From positions 1 to 64,000 of the forward strand of contig JBDKUO010000025.1 of NCBI GenBank assembly GCA_039679645.1: a stretch of DNA of 64,000 bases, given 5' to 3'. The notes under the pieces were generated by a model, which ran no database searches, was not told the origin of the DNA, and saw only the letters and a program-made list of their open reading frames with translations. This DNA comes from Armatimonadota bacterium (GTDB taxonomy: Bacteria; Armatimonadota; UBA5829). Positions 33,667-43,020 of this stretch are shown here, one piece after another (the first letter of the stretch is position 1; every line of letters starts with the position of its first letter). A program made the translations under genes and the position numbers.

Positions 33667-34533
33667 ATGGATAAATGGGTTTTTCTCAATGGCGATTTTG
33701 TGCGTTCCGAAGATGCACACCTCTCGATCTATGATCATGGCTTTCTCTATGGAGACGGCGCTTTTGAAGGCATAAGAGCATATAACGGCAAGGCATTCAA
33801 GCTCAAGGAGCATGTAGCCCGTATATTTAACTCTCTTAAAGCGCTGTGGATCCAGATGCCGATGGATCAGGCTGCATTCGCAGGCAGCGTTGAAAAGCTT
33901 CTGGAAATGAATGAAGTGACCGACGGCTATATAAGAGTAAGCATCTCGCGAGGACTGGCTCTGGGTCTGGACCCGAGAAACGTCAAGGGGCAGCCGACAA
34001 TCGTTGTCTCGACCGACAAGCTCTCTCTCTACGCGCAGTCGATGTATGATAACGGCCTCGAAGTGGTCACAGTGGCCACCAGAGTGGCGAACCCGCAGGT
34101 GCTGGAGCCCAGGATCAAATCGCTGGGTAAATACGTCGGCAATATTCAGGCAAAGCTTGAAGCCAACCATGCAGGCGCAGGCGAAGGCCTGATGCTCACC
34201 GAAGACGGCCATGTGGCTGAGTGCACCGGCGATAATATTTTCTTTATAAAGAACGGCGTCGTAAATACTCCTGCCGCTCACCTCGGAATCCTCGAGGGTA
34301 TAACCCGGCAGACGGCTATGGCTCTGCTCGAAGAGATGGGCATCAAAGTTGTTGAAGGAATCTATACGCGCTTTGACTTGTATTCGGCTGATGAAGCGTT
34401 TCTTACCGGCACAGCCGCAGAGGTTATACCGATGACAATGTTGGATAAGCGTCCGATAGGCGATGGAACACCAGGACCGATCACCAAGAAGCTTATGAAG
34501 GTCTTCCACGAATATGCGGTAAGTCAGGCATAA
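33667..34533 (+). CDS. ilvE: branched-chain amino acid aminotransferase
   Basis: 288 aa fold-type IV PLP enzyme; last step of Ile, Leu and Val synthesis. N-terminal WVFLNGDFV, YGDGAFEGIRAY, PLP lysine Lys151 in EPRIKSLGKY, then EGLMLTEDGHVAECTGDNIF and TGTAAEV. D-amino acid transaminase is the main alternative in this fold; the EGIRAYNGKAF pattern favours IlvE. ATG at 33667 after CAGGAG. Confidence 0.92.
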   Translation: MDKWVFLNGDFVRSEDAHLSIYDHGFLYGDGAFEGIRAYNGKAFKLKEHVARIFNSLKALWIQMPMDQAAFAGSVEKLLEMNEVTDGYIRVSISRGLALGLDPRNVKGQPTIVVSTDKLSLYAQSMYDNGLEVVTVATRVANPQVLEPRIKSLGKYVGNIQAKLEANHAGAGEGLMLTEDGHVAECTGDNIFFIKNGVVNTPAAHLGILEGITRQTAMALLEEMGIKVVEGIYTRFDLYSADEAFLTGTAAEVIPMTMLDKRPIGDGTPGPITKKLMKVFHEYAVSQA

Positions 34534-34534
34534 T

Positions 34535-34613
34535 GTCATAACGTCATGCGTCATAGCGTCGTGCGTCAAATCGTCTCGACGTTATGACGTTGTGACATTA
34601 TGACTTTGTGACG
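34535..34613. repeat. mixed 7/8-nt array forming a long hairpin before mcsA
   Basis: The left half repeats GTC every 7 or 8 nt (34535, 34543, 34550, 34558, 34565, 34573). The right half repeats GAC every 8 nt (34578 to 34610). The halves are complementary (AATGTCATAACGTC against GACGTTGTGACATT), so one imperfect hairpin spans the ilvE-mcsA spacer. The place is where CtsR operators stand in Bacillus, but GGTCAAA repeats are absent. Confidence 0.8.
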
Positions 34614-34622
34614 GAGGTTCTC

Positions 34623-34985
34623 TTGATCAGCGACCCTGTAAAATGTGAGATATGTGCCAGCCAGCCGGCAAAGGTAGTTATGGTCCGCCGCAGGGGTGAA
34701 GATATATACCGAACGTTTGTTTGCGAAGGGTGCGCAAATGAACGCACCAGGATTTATGCGGGCGGCTCTTTGAATATCGATCGCATAGTATCGACTGTGC
34801 AAAAATCTGAGGTCTCTGAGTCTTCTGCATACAGTTGTAGGTTCTGTGGAACGACTTTGGCTGATATTGTTGTTGACGGCAAGCCCGGATGCTGTCTGTG
34901 TTACGCTCGGTTTGCCGGTGAAATCGAGCATGCCCTGAAAGCTGCGCAGGGCAGCACATTTCATGTCGGCAAGTCGCTCAAATGA
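34623..34985 (+). CDS. mcsA: McsA-like zinc activator of protein arginine kinase
   Basis: 120 aa. Zinc pairs CEICAS...CEGC, then CRFC...CLCYARF, as in McsA. In Bacillus McsA activates McsB. TTG at 34623 is the start, since GGAGG lies 5 nt upstream; a GTG 15 nt earlier lacks a site. The stop overlaps the mcsB start (ATGA). The usual C-terminal UVR motif is weak (FAGEIEHALKAAQ). Confidence 0.85.
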   Translation: MISDPVKCEICASQPAKVVMVRRRGEDIYRTFVCEGCANERTRIYAGGSLNIDRIVSTVQKSEVSESSAYSCRFCGTTLADIVVDGKPGCCLCYARFAGEIEHALKAAQGSTFHVGKSLK

Positions 34986-36016
34986 TGAGTGATAATCTCC
35001 CCGATTGGATAAAAGGCGGCGGTCCCGATGCCGATGTGGTAATCTCCACCCGAGCCAGGTTAGCCAGAAGTCTGGCGGACTATCCGTTTCCATCGCGCGC
35101 CAGTGGGGAAGATTTATCCATGGTGGTGTCCGAAGTGCGCAGAGCCAGTTCGGGACTGACTTCTCGTTTCCCTAAGCTAAAGCTGATAAATGTCGACAAA
35201 CTCAGCAAACAGGATAAATATTTCCTGCTGGACTCACATTTAGCGAGCGTGGAACAAATAAGTGGCGGAAATGGACGGGCAGTCATACTAGAGCCGAGCG
35301 GCACACTTTCCATAATGATAAATGAGGAAGATCATGTAAGGCTGCAAACGGTTCTCTCGGGACTGGCATGCCGGCAGGCTTGGGAACTGGTTGATTGGGC
35401 GGACGATGTCCTTGCAGAGGGGTTGAATTACGGTCATTCGGGAAAGTATGGATATCTTACCGCGAGCCTGAGCAACGTCGGGACCGGCCTGAGAGTATCG
35501 ACCATGATGCACCTTGCCGGACTTTCGCTTAAGCGGAAGGTCAATACGCAGCTCAGAGCGGCATATGACCTTGGAGTATCGGTCAGAGGCCTCTTCGGCG
35601 AGGGCACCGGATGGCTGGGAGACATGTTTCAGGTCTCCAACGAAGTTACTTTGGGCGTGAGCGAGCAGGAAATCGTCGAGAGAGTGCGGTCAGTCGTGCA
35701 ATATTTACTTGCCCAAGAGAGGCTTGCGCGGAAGGAACTATTAAACGAAGAGAGAAGTCGTTTGTTGGATATCGCGCGAAGGTCTCTTAAAACACTAAAG
35801 AGCGCGATGTCTGTAAAGCCGCAGGAGGCAGTGACTTTGATGTCACCAATTCGTCTTGCGGCAGCGCTTGGACTGGTAGAAAACTGCACCGGCGCGCTGA
35901 TGAATGAACTTTTGATTGGAATGCAGGCTGGCGCAGGTGATGACGGCGGCGTTAGTATCGAACGGGCGGCATTGCTTAGAAAGAAATTGACCGATGTCGA
36001 CATATTACCCGGCTAG
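34982..36016 (+). CDS. mcsB: protein arginine kinase McsB
   Basis: 344 aa, guanido-kinase fold. Key motifs are present: STRARLARSLADYPFP, LEPSGTLSIMINEEDHVRL, and YGHSGKYGYLTASLSNVGTG with RVSTMMHLAG. McsB phosphorylates arginines of damaged or regulatory proteins and marks them for ClpC. Start ATG overlaps the mcsA stop. Operon mcsA-mcsB-clpC, without ctsR. Confidence 0.93.
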   Translation: MMSDNLPDWIKGGGPDADVVISTRARLARSLADYPFPSRASGEDLSMVVSEVRRASSGLTSRFPKLKLINVDKLSKQDKYFLLDSHLASVEQISGGNGRAVILEPSGTLSIMINEEDHVRLQTVLSGLACRQAWELVDWADDVLAEGLNYGHSGKYGYLTASLSNVGTGLRVSTMMHLAGLSLKRKVNTQLRAAYDLGVSVRGLFGEGTGWLGDMFQVSNEVTLGVSEQEIVERVRSVVQYLLAQERLARKELLNEERSRLLDIARRSLKTLKSAMSVKPQEAVTLMSPIRLAAALGLVENCTGALMNELLIGMQAGAGDDGGVSIERAALLRKKLTDVDILPG

Positions 36017-36073
36017 CTCGGGTATACTAATAACGCCGAACAGAACAAGCAAACAATTATGGCCGTCTAATTA

Positions 36074-36158
36074 ATTAAGAGTTTAGAATTAAGAGTTAAG
36101 AATTATAGCGCTTGCCGGCCTTTGGAATTCTTAATTCCTAATTCTCAATTCTTAACTA
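36074..36158. repeat. paired inverted heptad arrays before clpC
   Basis: Left: five 7-nt units of the ATTAAGA/GTTAAGA type (36074-36108). Right: five units of the TTAATTC/CTAATTC type (36124-36158), which are the complement. The two arrays face each other across 15 bp and could fold into a long hairpin between mcsB and clpC. Confidence 0.85.
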
Positions 36159-36202
36159 GCGAAGCGTTGAGAATCCCATCAGTAAAGGGGGGAAACTGTA
36201 AG

Positions 36203-38680
36203 ATGTGGCAAAGATTTACCGAACGAGCGCGTAGAGTCGTGTTTTTCGCGCAGGAAGAAGCGGGTAGGTTGGGAGAGAACTATGTATCAACCGAGCATCT
36301 GCTTTTAGGTCTTGTGCGGGAAAATGACAGCGTTGCCGCCAGAATTTTAGATAGAATGGGCGTGAGTCTGGGCAGGATCCGCTCCGATATAGAGCGCCAG
36401 GTCACCAGGGGTGACGGGCGTCTGGGGCAGGATATGCAGCTCACCCCGAGAGCAAAACGAGTTATCGACCTTGCTTATGACGAAGCAAGGAATTTGAACA
36501 ATAACTATATCGGCACGGAACACCTGCTCCTGGGTCTTATACGCGAGGGAGAAGGAATGGCTGCCCGCGTTCTGCAGAGACTTGGAGTAGACCTCGAACG
36601 AACTCGTAGAGAGGTGATGAACTTGCAGGACGGCGAGACAACGGCTATTACCTCAACCCGCACGCGTTCCAGAACACCTACGCTGGATGAGTTCGGCAGA
36701 GATTACACCGAACTTGCCAGGCAGGAGAAGATGGACCCGTGCATCGGACGCGACACTGAGATCGAACGCGTCGTCCAGATCCTTTCGCGCCGGACCAAGA
36801 ACAATCCATGTCTTATAGGCGAACCGGGTGTCGGTAAGACGGCTATCGCCGAAGGGCTTGCGCAGAGGATCATCAGCGGCGACACACCCGAGACTCTCAA
36901 AGATAAGCGGATTGTCGCTCTAGACCTTGCCGGGCTGGTCGCGGGGACAAAATACCGCGGTGAGTTTGAAGAGAGAATGAAGCGCGTTATGGAAGAAGTG
37001 CGCAAGGCCGCGGGTGAAGTGATCCTCTTCATCGACGAGCTGCACACTCTGGTAGGCGCGGGAGCAGCCGAGGGGGCAATCGACGCCTCCAACATACTTA
37101 AGCCTGCGCTGGCGCGAGGCGAACTGCAGTGCATCGGCGCGACCACAATGGACGAGTACCGCAAATACATCGAGCGTGACGCGGCTTTGGAGCGCAGGTT
37201 CCAGCCGGTCCAGGTCCGTGAGCCGAACATTGAAGAGACGATCCAGATTCTCAAGGGTCTGCGCGACCGCTATGAGAAGCATCATAACGTAACCATAGAA
37301 GACATCGCGCTGATATCGGCGGCGCAGCTCTCCGACAGGTATATTACCGACAGAGCGCTGCCGGACAAGGCGATTGACCTGATCGACGAGGCATCATCCA
37401 GAGTAAGACTTCGGATGGCAATGCCTCCGGCTGAACTCAGGCATGCCAAGCAGGAGTTGGCGAGCATACAGTCTCAGCTTAATTCGATACCCGCCGGGTC
37501 CAACTATGACCAGGCAGCCGAACTAAGGGCAAAAGAGCACGACTTCAGCGAAAAAGTAGATGAACTCGACCGCAAGTGGAAAGAGGACAAGGCGAGCCAG
37601 TCGACAGTTGTGGGTGAAGATGAGATCGCTCACATAGTCTACAGTTGGACCGGGATCCCTGTCTCAAGACTGGTCGAGGGCGAGTCGAGCAAGCTCCTTA
37701 AGATGGAGGATGTCCTGCACGGCAGGCTCATAGGCCAGCACGACGCGGTTGTAGCAGTATCTAAGGCTATCAGAAGAGCGCGGTCCGGTATGAAGGACCC
37801 GAAGAGGCCGATGGGCAGCTTCGTATTCCTCGGCCCGACAGGCGTCGGCAAGACGGAACTGGCCAGAGCGCTGGCGCAGTATCTCTTTGAGACTGAAGAT
37901 GCGATTATCAGGATCGATATGTCCGAGTATATGGAGAGGTTCTCCGTGTCCAGACTGGTCGGAGCGCCTCCCGGATACGTCGGTTACGATGAGGGCGGCC
38001 AGCTCACAGAGGCCGTGCGTAGAAGACCGTATTCGGTGGTGCTGCTCGACGAGATCGAGAAAGCCCATCCTGAGGTCTTCAACATCCTGCTGCAGGTTAT
38101 GGAGGACGGCCGGCTTACTGACTCGCAGGGCCGGATAGTGGACTTTAAGAACACGATCATAATCATGACCAGCAACATCGGCGCACAGTCGATCCAGGGT
38201 GGACCATCCATCGGCTTCATACCGGAGGAGTCGCCTACAGAGTCTGAACGGGCGTATGAGAGTATGAAGCACCGCATCACAGAAGAGATGAAGCGGACAT
38301 TCAGACCAGAGTTCTTGAACCGTGTGGACGACGTAATTGTCTTCCATCAGCTTACACGCGACGAGATCCTGCAGATTGTCGATCTGATGGTTGACAGGGT
38401 TCGCAAGCAGGTCTCCAGCCAGGGTATGGAACTCGAGGTCACTCGCGAGGTCAAGGAACTGCTTGGGGCGGAAGGGTTCGATCCTCAGTTCGGCGCAAGA
38501 CCTCTTAGGCGCGCAGTGCAGCGGCTGATTGAGGACCCATTGGCAGAAGAGATTCTGTTGGGCAGGTTCAGCGCAGGAGACACGATCCGTGCGGAACTCG
38601 AAGACGGCAAGATATTCTTCACCAAGGCTGCAGACCTCAAGGCGCTGCCTATGGAGTCGCAATCGTCTGCGTCTTCGTAG
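36203..38680 (+). CDS. clpC: AAA+ protease chaperone ClpC
   Basis: 825 aa. N domain about 1-145 with two Clp_N repeats ([28 protein letters not shown]). Two AAA+ modules have Walker [14 protein letters not shown] and [18 protein letters not shown]-like coiled segment lies in between near residues 415-470. It unfolds arginine-phosphorylated or adaptor-bound proteins for ClpP. ATG at 36203 chosen after AGGGGGG; an earlier ATG at 36122 lies in the repeat array. Confidence 0.96.
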   Translation: MWQRFTERARRVVFFAQEEAGRLGENYVSTEHLLLGLVRENDSVAARILDRMGVSLGRIRSDIERQVTRGDGRLGQDMQLTPRAKRVIDLAYDEARNLNNNYIGTEHLLLGLIREGEGMAARVLQRLGVDLERTRREVMNLQDGETTAITSTRTRSRTPTLDEFGRDYTELARQEKMDPCIGRDTEIERVVQILSRRTKNNPCLIGEPGVGKTAIAEGLAQRIISGDTPETLKDKRIVALDLAGLVAGTKYRGEFEERMKRVMEEVRKAAGEVILFIDELHTLVGAGAAEGAIDASNILKPALARGELQCIGATTMDEYRKYIERDAALERRFQPVQVREPNIEETIQILKGLRDRYEKHHNVTIEDIALISAAQLSDRYITDRALPDKAIDLIDEASSRVRLRMAMPPAELRHAKQELASIQSQLNSIPAGSNYDQAAELRAKEHDFSEKVDELDRKWKEDKASQSTVVGEDEIAHIVYSWTGIPVSRLVEGESSKLLKMEDVLHGRLIGQHDAVVAVSKAIRRARSGMKDPKRPMGSFVFLGPTGVGKTELARALAQYLFETEDAIIRIDMSEYMERFSVSRLVGAPPGYVGYDEGGQLTEAVRRRPYSVVLLDEIEKAHPEVFNILLQVMEDGRLTDSQGRIVDFKNTIIIMTSNIGAQSIQGGPSIGFIPEESPTESERAYESMKHRITEEMKRTFRPEFLNRVDDVIVFHQLTRDEILQIVDLMVDRVRKQVSSQGMELEVTREVKELLGAEGFDPQFGARPLRRAVQRLIEDPLAEEILLGRFSAGDTIRAELEDGKIFFTKAADLKALPMESQSSASS

Positions 38681-38710
38681 ATTGACTATCACAATAACAA
38701 TCACAACAAT

Positions 38711-38735
38711 CCCTCCTGGTATCTTACCTGGAGGG
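38711..38735 (+). terminator. terminator-like hairpin after clpC
   Basis: CCCTCCTGGTA/TACCTGGAGGG stem followed by ATTGTTT. It has the same arm sequence as palindromes at 16512-16568 and 57973-58006. Confidence 0.75.
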
Positions 38736-38793
38736 ATTGTTTATGTATGTACTGTGTTATGATTTCCGAATCCTGAACCTACTGCACAAACAA

Positions 38794-38824
38794 AAGCGCA
38801 CCCGATATATAGTCGGGTGCGCTT
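38794..38824. terminator. bidirectional terminator
   Basis: Perfect AAGCGCACCCGA/TCGGGTGCGCTT stem, with TTTTG on the minus side and TTATTAAT on the plus side. It ends the radical SAM gene and backs up the clpC terminator. Confidence 0.88.
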
Positions 38825-38843
38825 ATTAATATAGGCTGCAATC

Positions 38844-40139
38844 TCACCCATTTCCAATCATTTTTTGCAGCCGGTGAAGAAAGCTAGCGCCATGTTTGAA
38901 TGTATTCGCGATTTGCCATGCCAGACGTGTACGAGGGTCCTTGAATTTATAATCAAGCTTAATACCCTTCTCTATAAGCAGTCCATCGGCTCTAAGCTGC
39001 TCCACAAGCGGCACACCCTGGAAGAGTTCAATTCTATGGACCGGCGCGACCTGACCCAACTCCCGCATGAACTTCATATTCTCCTGCAGTTCCTCGATGG
39101 TCGTATATGGATCGAACAGAATAAAGCCGAGTTCCACCTGCAAATCCAACTTCTTTAGAACATCCAATGCCCGCCTGTTTTGCACAACCGTGATCTGCTT
39201 GTTAAACGTGTCCAAAGACCGCTGGACACCTGATTCGATACCGACAAACACACATGTCAGGCCAGCTTCCTTGAGGAGTTTGAGCACATCCTCATCGATT
39301 TCGTCGGCGCGGCAGTCGATAGTGAATGTGATGTCGAGTTTGCGATCACGTATACCCTCGACTATTTTTATTGCGCGCTCACGGCTTTTCTCACCCGGTC
39401 CAATAAAGTCGTCATCAACAAAAACGAACTTGCGCAGGCCTGTTGACGCGACCACTGATTCCAACTCATCAACGACATTTTCAGCGCTGCGAAAGCGCGC
39501 CGCGTGCCCGCCTGAGAGCGCAAAAAATGAGTTGACCGAGCAAAATGAGCACCGGTGATAGCATCCTCTGCTGCTGCTTATGGCTGCCATATCAAACTCG
39601 GGTGATTGACTGAGAGCGTCGCGCGCGGGAAACGGGATCGAATCGAGGTCCTTAATCAGAGGTGGCATCGGGTTGAGAACCGGAATACCGTCTTGAAGAT
39701 ACGCAATGCCTGGGACATCGCGCCAGTCCTGCCCGCGCGCAATCCGCCCGAACAGCTCCGGAGCAACGTTTTCTCCTTCTCCTCTAGCCAGGACGCTTAT
39801 TTCAGGACATATTTGGAGTAGTTGCTCGGCGGCTAAAGTCGGCAGATAACCTCCGGCGACAACAGTCGCATTCTTTTTGTGTGCCCGAACCGCGCGGGCG
39901 ACAGCCGTCAGCGAAACTCTGTGTTTATGCATTGCGGTGATTCCCAGGCAATCGAAATCCCGCGCAAGAACCTCGCGGATTATGCTCTTTACACTCAAAC
40001 GCTGAAGCTGCGCATCGAGCACTTCAACCTCATGTCCTTCACGCCTGAGCACAGCGGCCATATAGCCTATGCCAAGGCTTTCGCTCGTATAGCCCGCAAT
40101 CTCACTTAGCGCAGGCGGATGCAAGAGAAGGATTCTCAA
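38844..40139 (-). CDS. B12-binding radical SAM protein
   Basis: 431 aa. N-terminal cobalamin-binding Rossmann domain (RILLLHPPALSEIAGY), then the radical SAM cluster CYHRCSFC and the SAM barrel (FVDDDFI, GIESGVQRSLDTFNK). Members methylate or rearrange inert carbons in natural-product or lipid synthesis; the target is unknown. I chose TTG at 40139 because GGAGGG lies 7 nt upstream and this gives the usual N-terminus. A longer ATG frame to 40295 overlaps the divergent gene and has no family match. Confidence 0.9.
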   Translation of the reverse strand: MRILLLHPPALSEIAGYTSESLGIGYMAAVLRREGHEVEVLDAQLQRLSVKSIIREVLARDFDCLGITAMHKHRVSLTAVARAVRAHKKNATVVAGGYLPTLAAEQLLQICPEISVLARGEGENVAPELFGRIARGQDWRDVPGIAYLQDGIPVLNPMPPLIKDLDSIPFPARDALSQSPEFDMAAISSSRGCYHRCSFCSVNSFFALSGGHAARFRSAENVVDELESVVASTGLRKFVFVDDDFIGPGEKSRERAIKIVEGIRDRKLDITFTIDCRADEIDEDVLKLLKEAGLTCVFVGIESGVQRSLDTFNKQITVVQNRRALDVLKKLDLQVELGFILFDPYTTIEELQENMKFMRELGQVAPVHRIELFQGVPLVEQLRADGLLIEKGIKLDYKFKDPRTRLAWQIANTFKHGASFLHRLQKMIGNG

Positions 40140-40288
40140 CAGCTTACCCTCCGGAAAAATAAATGAGCCAATACAATGATTCCAGAACTCAGGCATATAG
40201 TCAAACTCGATTGCAATGTTCGCAAAAAACAATTTGTCACGAAAAATAGCACCTTTTTGCCTTTCAAACATTAAGCTGCACCGCAAAA

Positions 40289-41788
40289 ATGCCAAAAATA
40301 CAAGTTAGAGCAGCAATGCAGACTGCCGCTCTACGTCGGAGCGGTGTAATCGAGTCTCACCCGAAGGTGAGTAAGTTGGTAGTAACCGAAGGCAAAAGGA
40401 GCGCCAATCCAAACATTGAATCCCTGCATGAACGCAGGGTCACGTATCGCCGTCTTATAGCGGGGATACTGATGACCGTAGTAGTATCTATTGCGGCCAA
40501 AATGATGCTGCCTGAGCGCTGTTTTGATGCTCTTAGGAGCATATCAACTCTGATGCTTTTCGCGGGTGCATGCGCGGGATTTGGCGGCGCCACATATCTG
40601 TTTGCCAGGTTCGTTCTCACTTGTGAGCTTCGACACCTGGTCCTTGCAACCGCCTTTACCGTTATCGGCGGAGGGCTTGGGCTACAACTTGTTGTAAACA
40701 TGCGCACGCCAGGATCATCATCGGCCGGATGGGTGTCATCGGCAGCCTGGACGATATCCGGTATACTATTCGCTTCTTCGGCATACGCCAATACCACCTG
40801 CAAAGCAAGTTCGCGCCGAGCCGCATTTGTTCAATCTCTGATAGCATGCCTGCTCGTATTACTATGCCCGCTGATTGCACTGCCATATGTGATAGATGGA
40901 TCCCTGAGCGCCTATCTTGCAACCGCGGCGAACCAATCTCTGCCTTTTATGACAGCAGGTATATTTGCAAAACTGGCTGCCGTCATGCTCTATTTAATTG
41001 CGCTTGTCGGTTTCCGCCGCCGCACTAATACACATAACGATCGCATGGCCGGGATGCTGTGTTTCTCATTTGTTCCACTGCTTGTCAGCCTTGTCTTTCG
41101 GCTGGCCTCCGAAGTCCAATTTGATGATTGGTGGACAATAAGCTCAGCCCTTCAATCACTATCATGGTTCGTTCTAATGAGCGGATTTTGCATTGAAAAT
41201 GCCATCATGCAGCGCGAAGGTCAGGATCGGCTGCAAGAACTCGACGCTCTGCATCAGGTGTCCTGGTCGGTCGTCGGCACGGGAACCCTGCACGATTTGC
41301 TTGATCTTTATGCGCGAACGCATCAGGAACAGCTCGGGGTTAAAGTAGCTGCTGTCTATCTTGCGGACGAGGCAGGTGAAAACTTGGAGTTGTTCGCGAT
41401 TCGTGGTCCGGCCGATTGCCCCGGCACAATCGGCAAGAAGTATCCGGTCATTTCAGCCAATCGCTGGCCGGGATTTCATACCGGCCACACTGCAAAGGCA
41501 TTCCTCAGCCAGGAAGTGCAAGTCGTCAATGATGTCTTCGTGGATGTGGAGTTCATACCTTGGAGAATGGTCGCTGCTGATGACGGATGCGCGGTCTCTC
41601 TGCCGCTTGTCACTCGCGATAAACCGATAGGAGTCGTGAACCTGTATTTCGAAGACAGCAAACAATTGACTCGACAGCGGCTTCGACTGCTGACCATAAT
41701 CGCTGGCGCAGCCGCGCCTGCAATCGCGAGCGCAATGGAGAAAAAAAACACCGAGGAGTGGACCTCAGACCTCGATATGGCAGCATAA
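40289..41788 (+). CDS. membrane-anchored GAF-domain protein
   Basis: 499 aa. About seven or eight membrane helices between residues 50 and 310 (ILMTVVVSIAAKMML near the first). A cytoplasmic GAF domain follows at about 335-485 (VKVAAVYLADEAGENLELF ... GVVNLYFE). No kinase, GGDEF or other output domain follows, so it is a sensor-like protein without an obvious effector. The N-terminal 45 residues are basic and low in structure; the start may be later, as no good ribosome-binding site is seen. Confidence 0.78.
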   Translation: MPKIQVRAAMQTAALRRSGVIESHPKVSKLVVTEGKRSANPNIESLHERRVTYRRLIAGILMTVVVSIAAKMMLPERCFDALRSISTLMLFAGACAGFGGATYLFARFVLTCELRHLVLATAFTVIGGGLGLQLVVNMRTPGSSSAGWVSSAAWTISGILFASSAYANTTCKASSRRAAFVQSLIACLLVLLCPLIALPYVIDGSLSAYLATAANQSLPFMTAGIFAKLAAVMLYLIALVGFRRRTNTHNDRMAGMLCFSFVPLLVSLVFRLASEVQFDDWWTISSALQSLSWFVLMSGFCIENAIMQREGQDRLQELDALHQVSWSVVGTGTLHDLLDLYARTHQEQLGVKVAAVYLADEAGENLELFAIRGPADCPGTIGKKYPVISANRWPGFHTGHTAKAFLSQEVQVVNDVFVDVEFIPWRMVAADDGCAVSLPLVTRDKPIGVVNLYFEDSKQLTRQRLRLLTIIAGAAAPAIASAMEKKNTEEWTSDLDMAA

Positions 41789-41794
41789 TTAAAA

Positions 41795-41820
41795 TATGGG
41801 AAGCCAAGCGGCTTCCCATA
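41795..41820 (-). terminator. terminator of the L25/Ctc gene
   Basis: TATGGGAAGCC/GGCTTCCCATA stem with a 4-base loop. On the minus strand ATTTTAATT follows. It may also close the GAF gene on the plus strand. Confidence 0.85.
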
Positions 41821-41840
41821 CATTCTCATTGATTTTATTA

Positions 41841-42485
41841 CTAAGCTTCGCCTTCAGCGGTGGTCTCAGCGCCCGGCGCTTCCTCTTCAACCGCTTCTGC
41901 CTCTTCCAGTTCAGCCGCGTGAGGAGCCCTGCAATTAACGACCAGTGTTTCAGGATCGGCAAGCACATCGACACCTTCGGCAATAGGAAGTTGGTCAACT
42001 CGGATATGGCAACCCAATTCAAGCCCACTTACATCCACATCGATTTTAGAAGGAATATCGCCCGGTAAACAGCTTACCGGCAGTTCGTCGAGCATCTGCT
42101 CAAGTGTGCCGCCGCTTTTTATTCCCGGCGCCTCACCGATCAGTTCGATCGGAACCCCGACATGTATCTTTTCTTTCATCGAGACCCGCTGGAATTGAAC
42201 ATCCAACAGCTTACGTGTAAGCGGGTCCTTGATAAAATTCTTGATAATAACGGTGCCGTCCGACTTTTTGGGCGCTCCATTGATCTTGAGATCAATAAGA
42301 GACTTGACACCCGTATCGGTTTTTTTTATCTGGTCCAGCAAATCCTGGAGATTTACTTCAACTGCTACAGATTCCGAACCGTGGCCAAAGACGTTCGCGG
42401 TCACAAAGCCTGTGCGCCTGAGCTCTTTAGTGCGGCCTTTGCTCGTATCCGAGCGGTAATTCGCTTCGAGTTGCAACTTATCCAT
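41841..42485 (-). CDS. rplY: ribosomal protein L25 / general stress protein Ctc
   Basis: 214 aa, the long two-domain (TL5/Ctc) form: an N-terminal 5S rRNA-binding barrel (KGRTKELRRTGFVTANVFG), a C-terminal beta domain (GVPIELIGEAPGIKSGGTLEQ, ADPETLVV) and an acidic tail of Glu and Ala. ATG at 42485 chosen after GGGAGG. The promoter is just upstream. pth, a common neighbour, is not adjacent. Confidence 0.93.
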   Translation of the reverse strand: MDKLQLEANYRSDTSKGRTKELRRTGFVTANVFGHGSESVAVEVNLQDLLDQIKKTDTGVKSLIDLKINGAPKKSDGTVIIKNFIKDPLTRKLLDVQFQRVSMKEKIHVGVPIELIGEAPGIKSGGTLEQMLDELPVSCLPGDIPSKIDVDVSGLELGCHIRVDQLPIAEGVDVLADPETLVVNCRAPHAAELEEAEAVEEEAPGAETTAEGEA

Positions 42486-42516
42486 TGTAATTGAATCCTC
42501 CCGATCACTCCTCACA

Positions 42517-42546
42517 AGTATACTCATATAGACCCCTTTTCGTCAA
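42517..42546 (-). promoter_or_regulatory. promoter of the L25/Ctc gene
   Basis: Minus strand TTGACG, 18-bp spacer, TATACT. Confidence 0.75.
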
Positions 42547-42574
42547 GTCTTCTCTCATGCCTTCTCTCATGCCA

Positions 42575-42603
42575 TTGACACTGCTGTTGGCCTCGGATAT
42601 ACT
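42575..42603 (+). promoter_or_regulatory. consensus promoter of the TPR gene
   Basis: TTGACA, 17-bp spacer, TATACT, about 50 nt before the start codon. Divergent from the L25/Ctc promoter. Confidence 0.82.
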
Positions 42604-42651
42604 GAAACCGGATGGCATACAGCCATCACTACTCACCATTGGTGACCCAAA

Positions 42652-43020
42652 ATGGCGGAAGCAATGGAACACTACAAGCTCGGAGTCGAAGCATTCAAGG
42701 CGGGTAATATCGAGACCGCTATTGAGCAGCTTGAAGCCGCAGCCCACATGGATCACGAAAACTACAAGGCTTTTACCTATCTTGGAGCGGCATATTCGGC
42801 ACAGGAGCGCTACAACGCGGCAATTGGAGCGTTCAAGACAGCCGAGCAGATAGCCCCCGGCGTCGCGAGTATTCACTATAATATCGCTCAGGCCTACGAA
42901 GCGAGCGGTATACAGTCCGAAGCTGAGTTTGAATACGAACGCGCGCTGGAAATTGACCCAGACTACTTGAAAGCAAAGGAAGCGCTGGATGCGCTGAAGA
43001 AGAGACTTCATCACATCTAA
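42652..43020 (+). CDS. small TPR protein
   Basis: 122 aa made almost wholly of three tetratricopeptide repeats: about residues 3-36 (AFKAGNIETAIEQLEAA), 37-70 (YLGAAYSAQERYNAAIGAF) and 71-106 (YNIAQAYEASGIQSEAEFEY). A helical scaffold for protein binding; the partner is unknown. It has its own consensus promoter. Its stop codon abuts the stop of the convergent helicase gene with no base between. Confidence 0.85.
   Translation: MAEAMEHYKLGVEAFKAGNIETAIEQLEAAAHMDHENYKAFTYLGAAYSAQERYNAAIGAFKTAEQIAPGVASIHYNIAQAYEASGIQSEAEFEYERALEIDPDYLKAKEALDALKKRLHHI

Noticed and set aside
33664-34569. 301-aa minus-strand open frame opposite ilvE
   Set aside because: Complete overlap with ilvE, whose catalytic motifs are clear.
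34535-34613. CtsR operator upstream of mcsA
   Set aside because: The tandem GGTCAAA motif is absent; the units are GTCAT and GAC types of 7-8 nt.
36122-36202. Longer ClpC start at 36122
   Set aside because: These 27 codons read through the heptad array, and the family N-terminus starts at 36203 after AGGGGGG.
37664-38704. 346-aa minus-strand open frame opposite clpC
   Set aside because: Mirror of the ClpC second AAA+ module; Arg/Leu/His-rich with no motif.
40140-40295. Longer N-terminus for the radical SAM protein
   Set aside because: The extra 52 codons overlap the divergent GAF gene start and have no family match; the TTG at 40139 has a strong ribosome-binding site.
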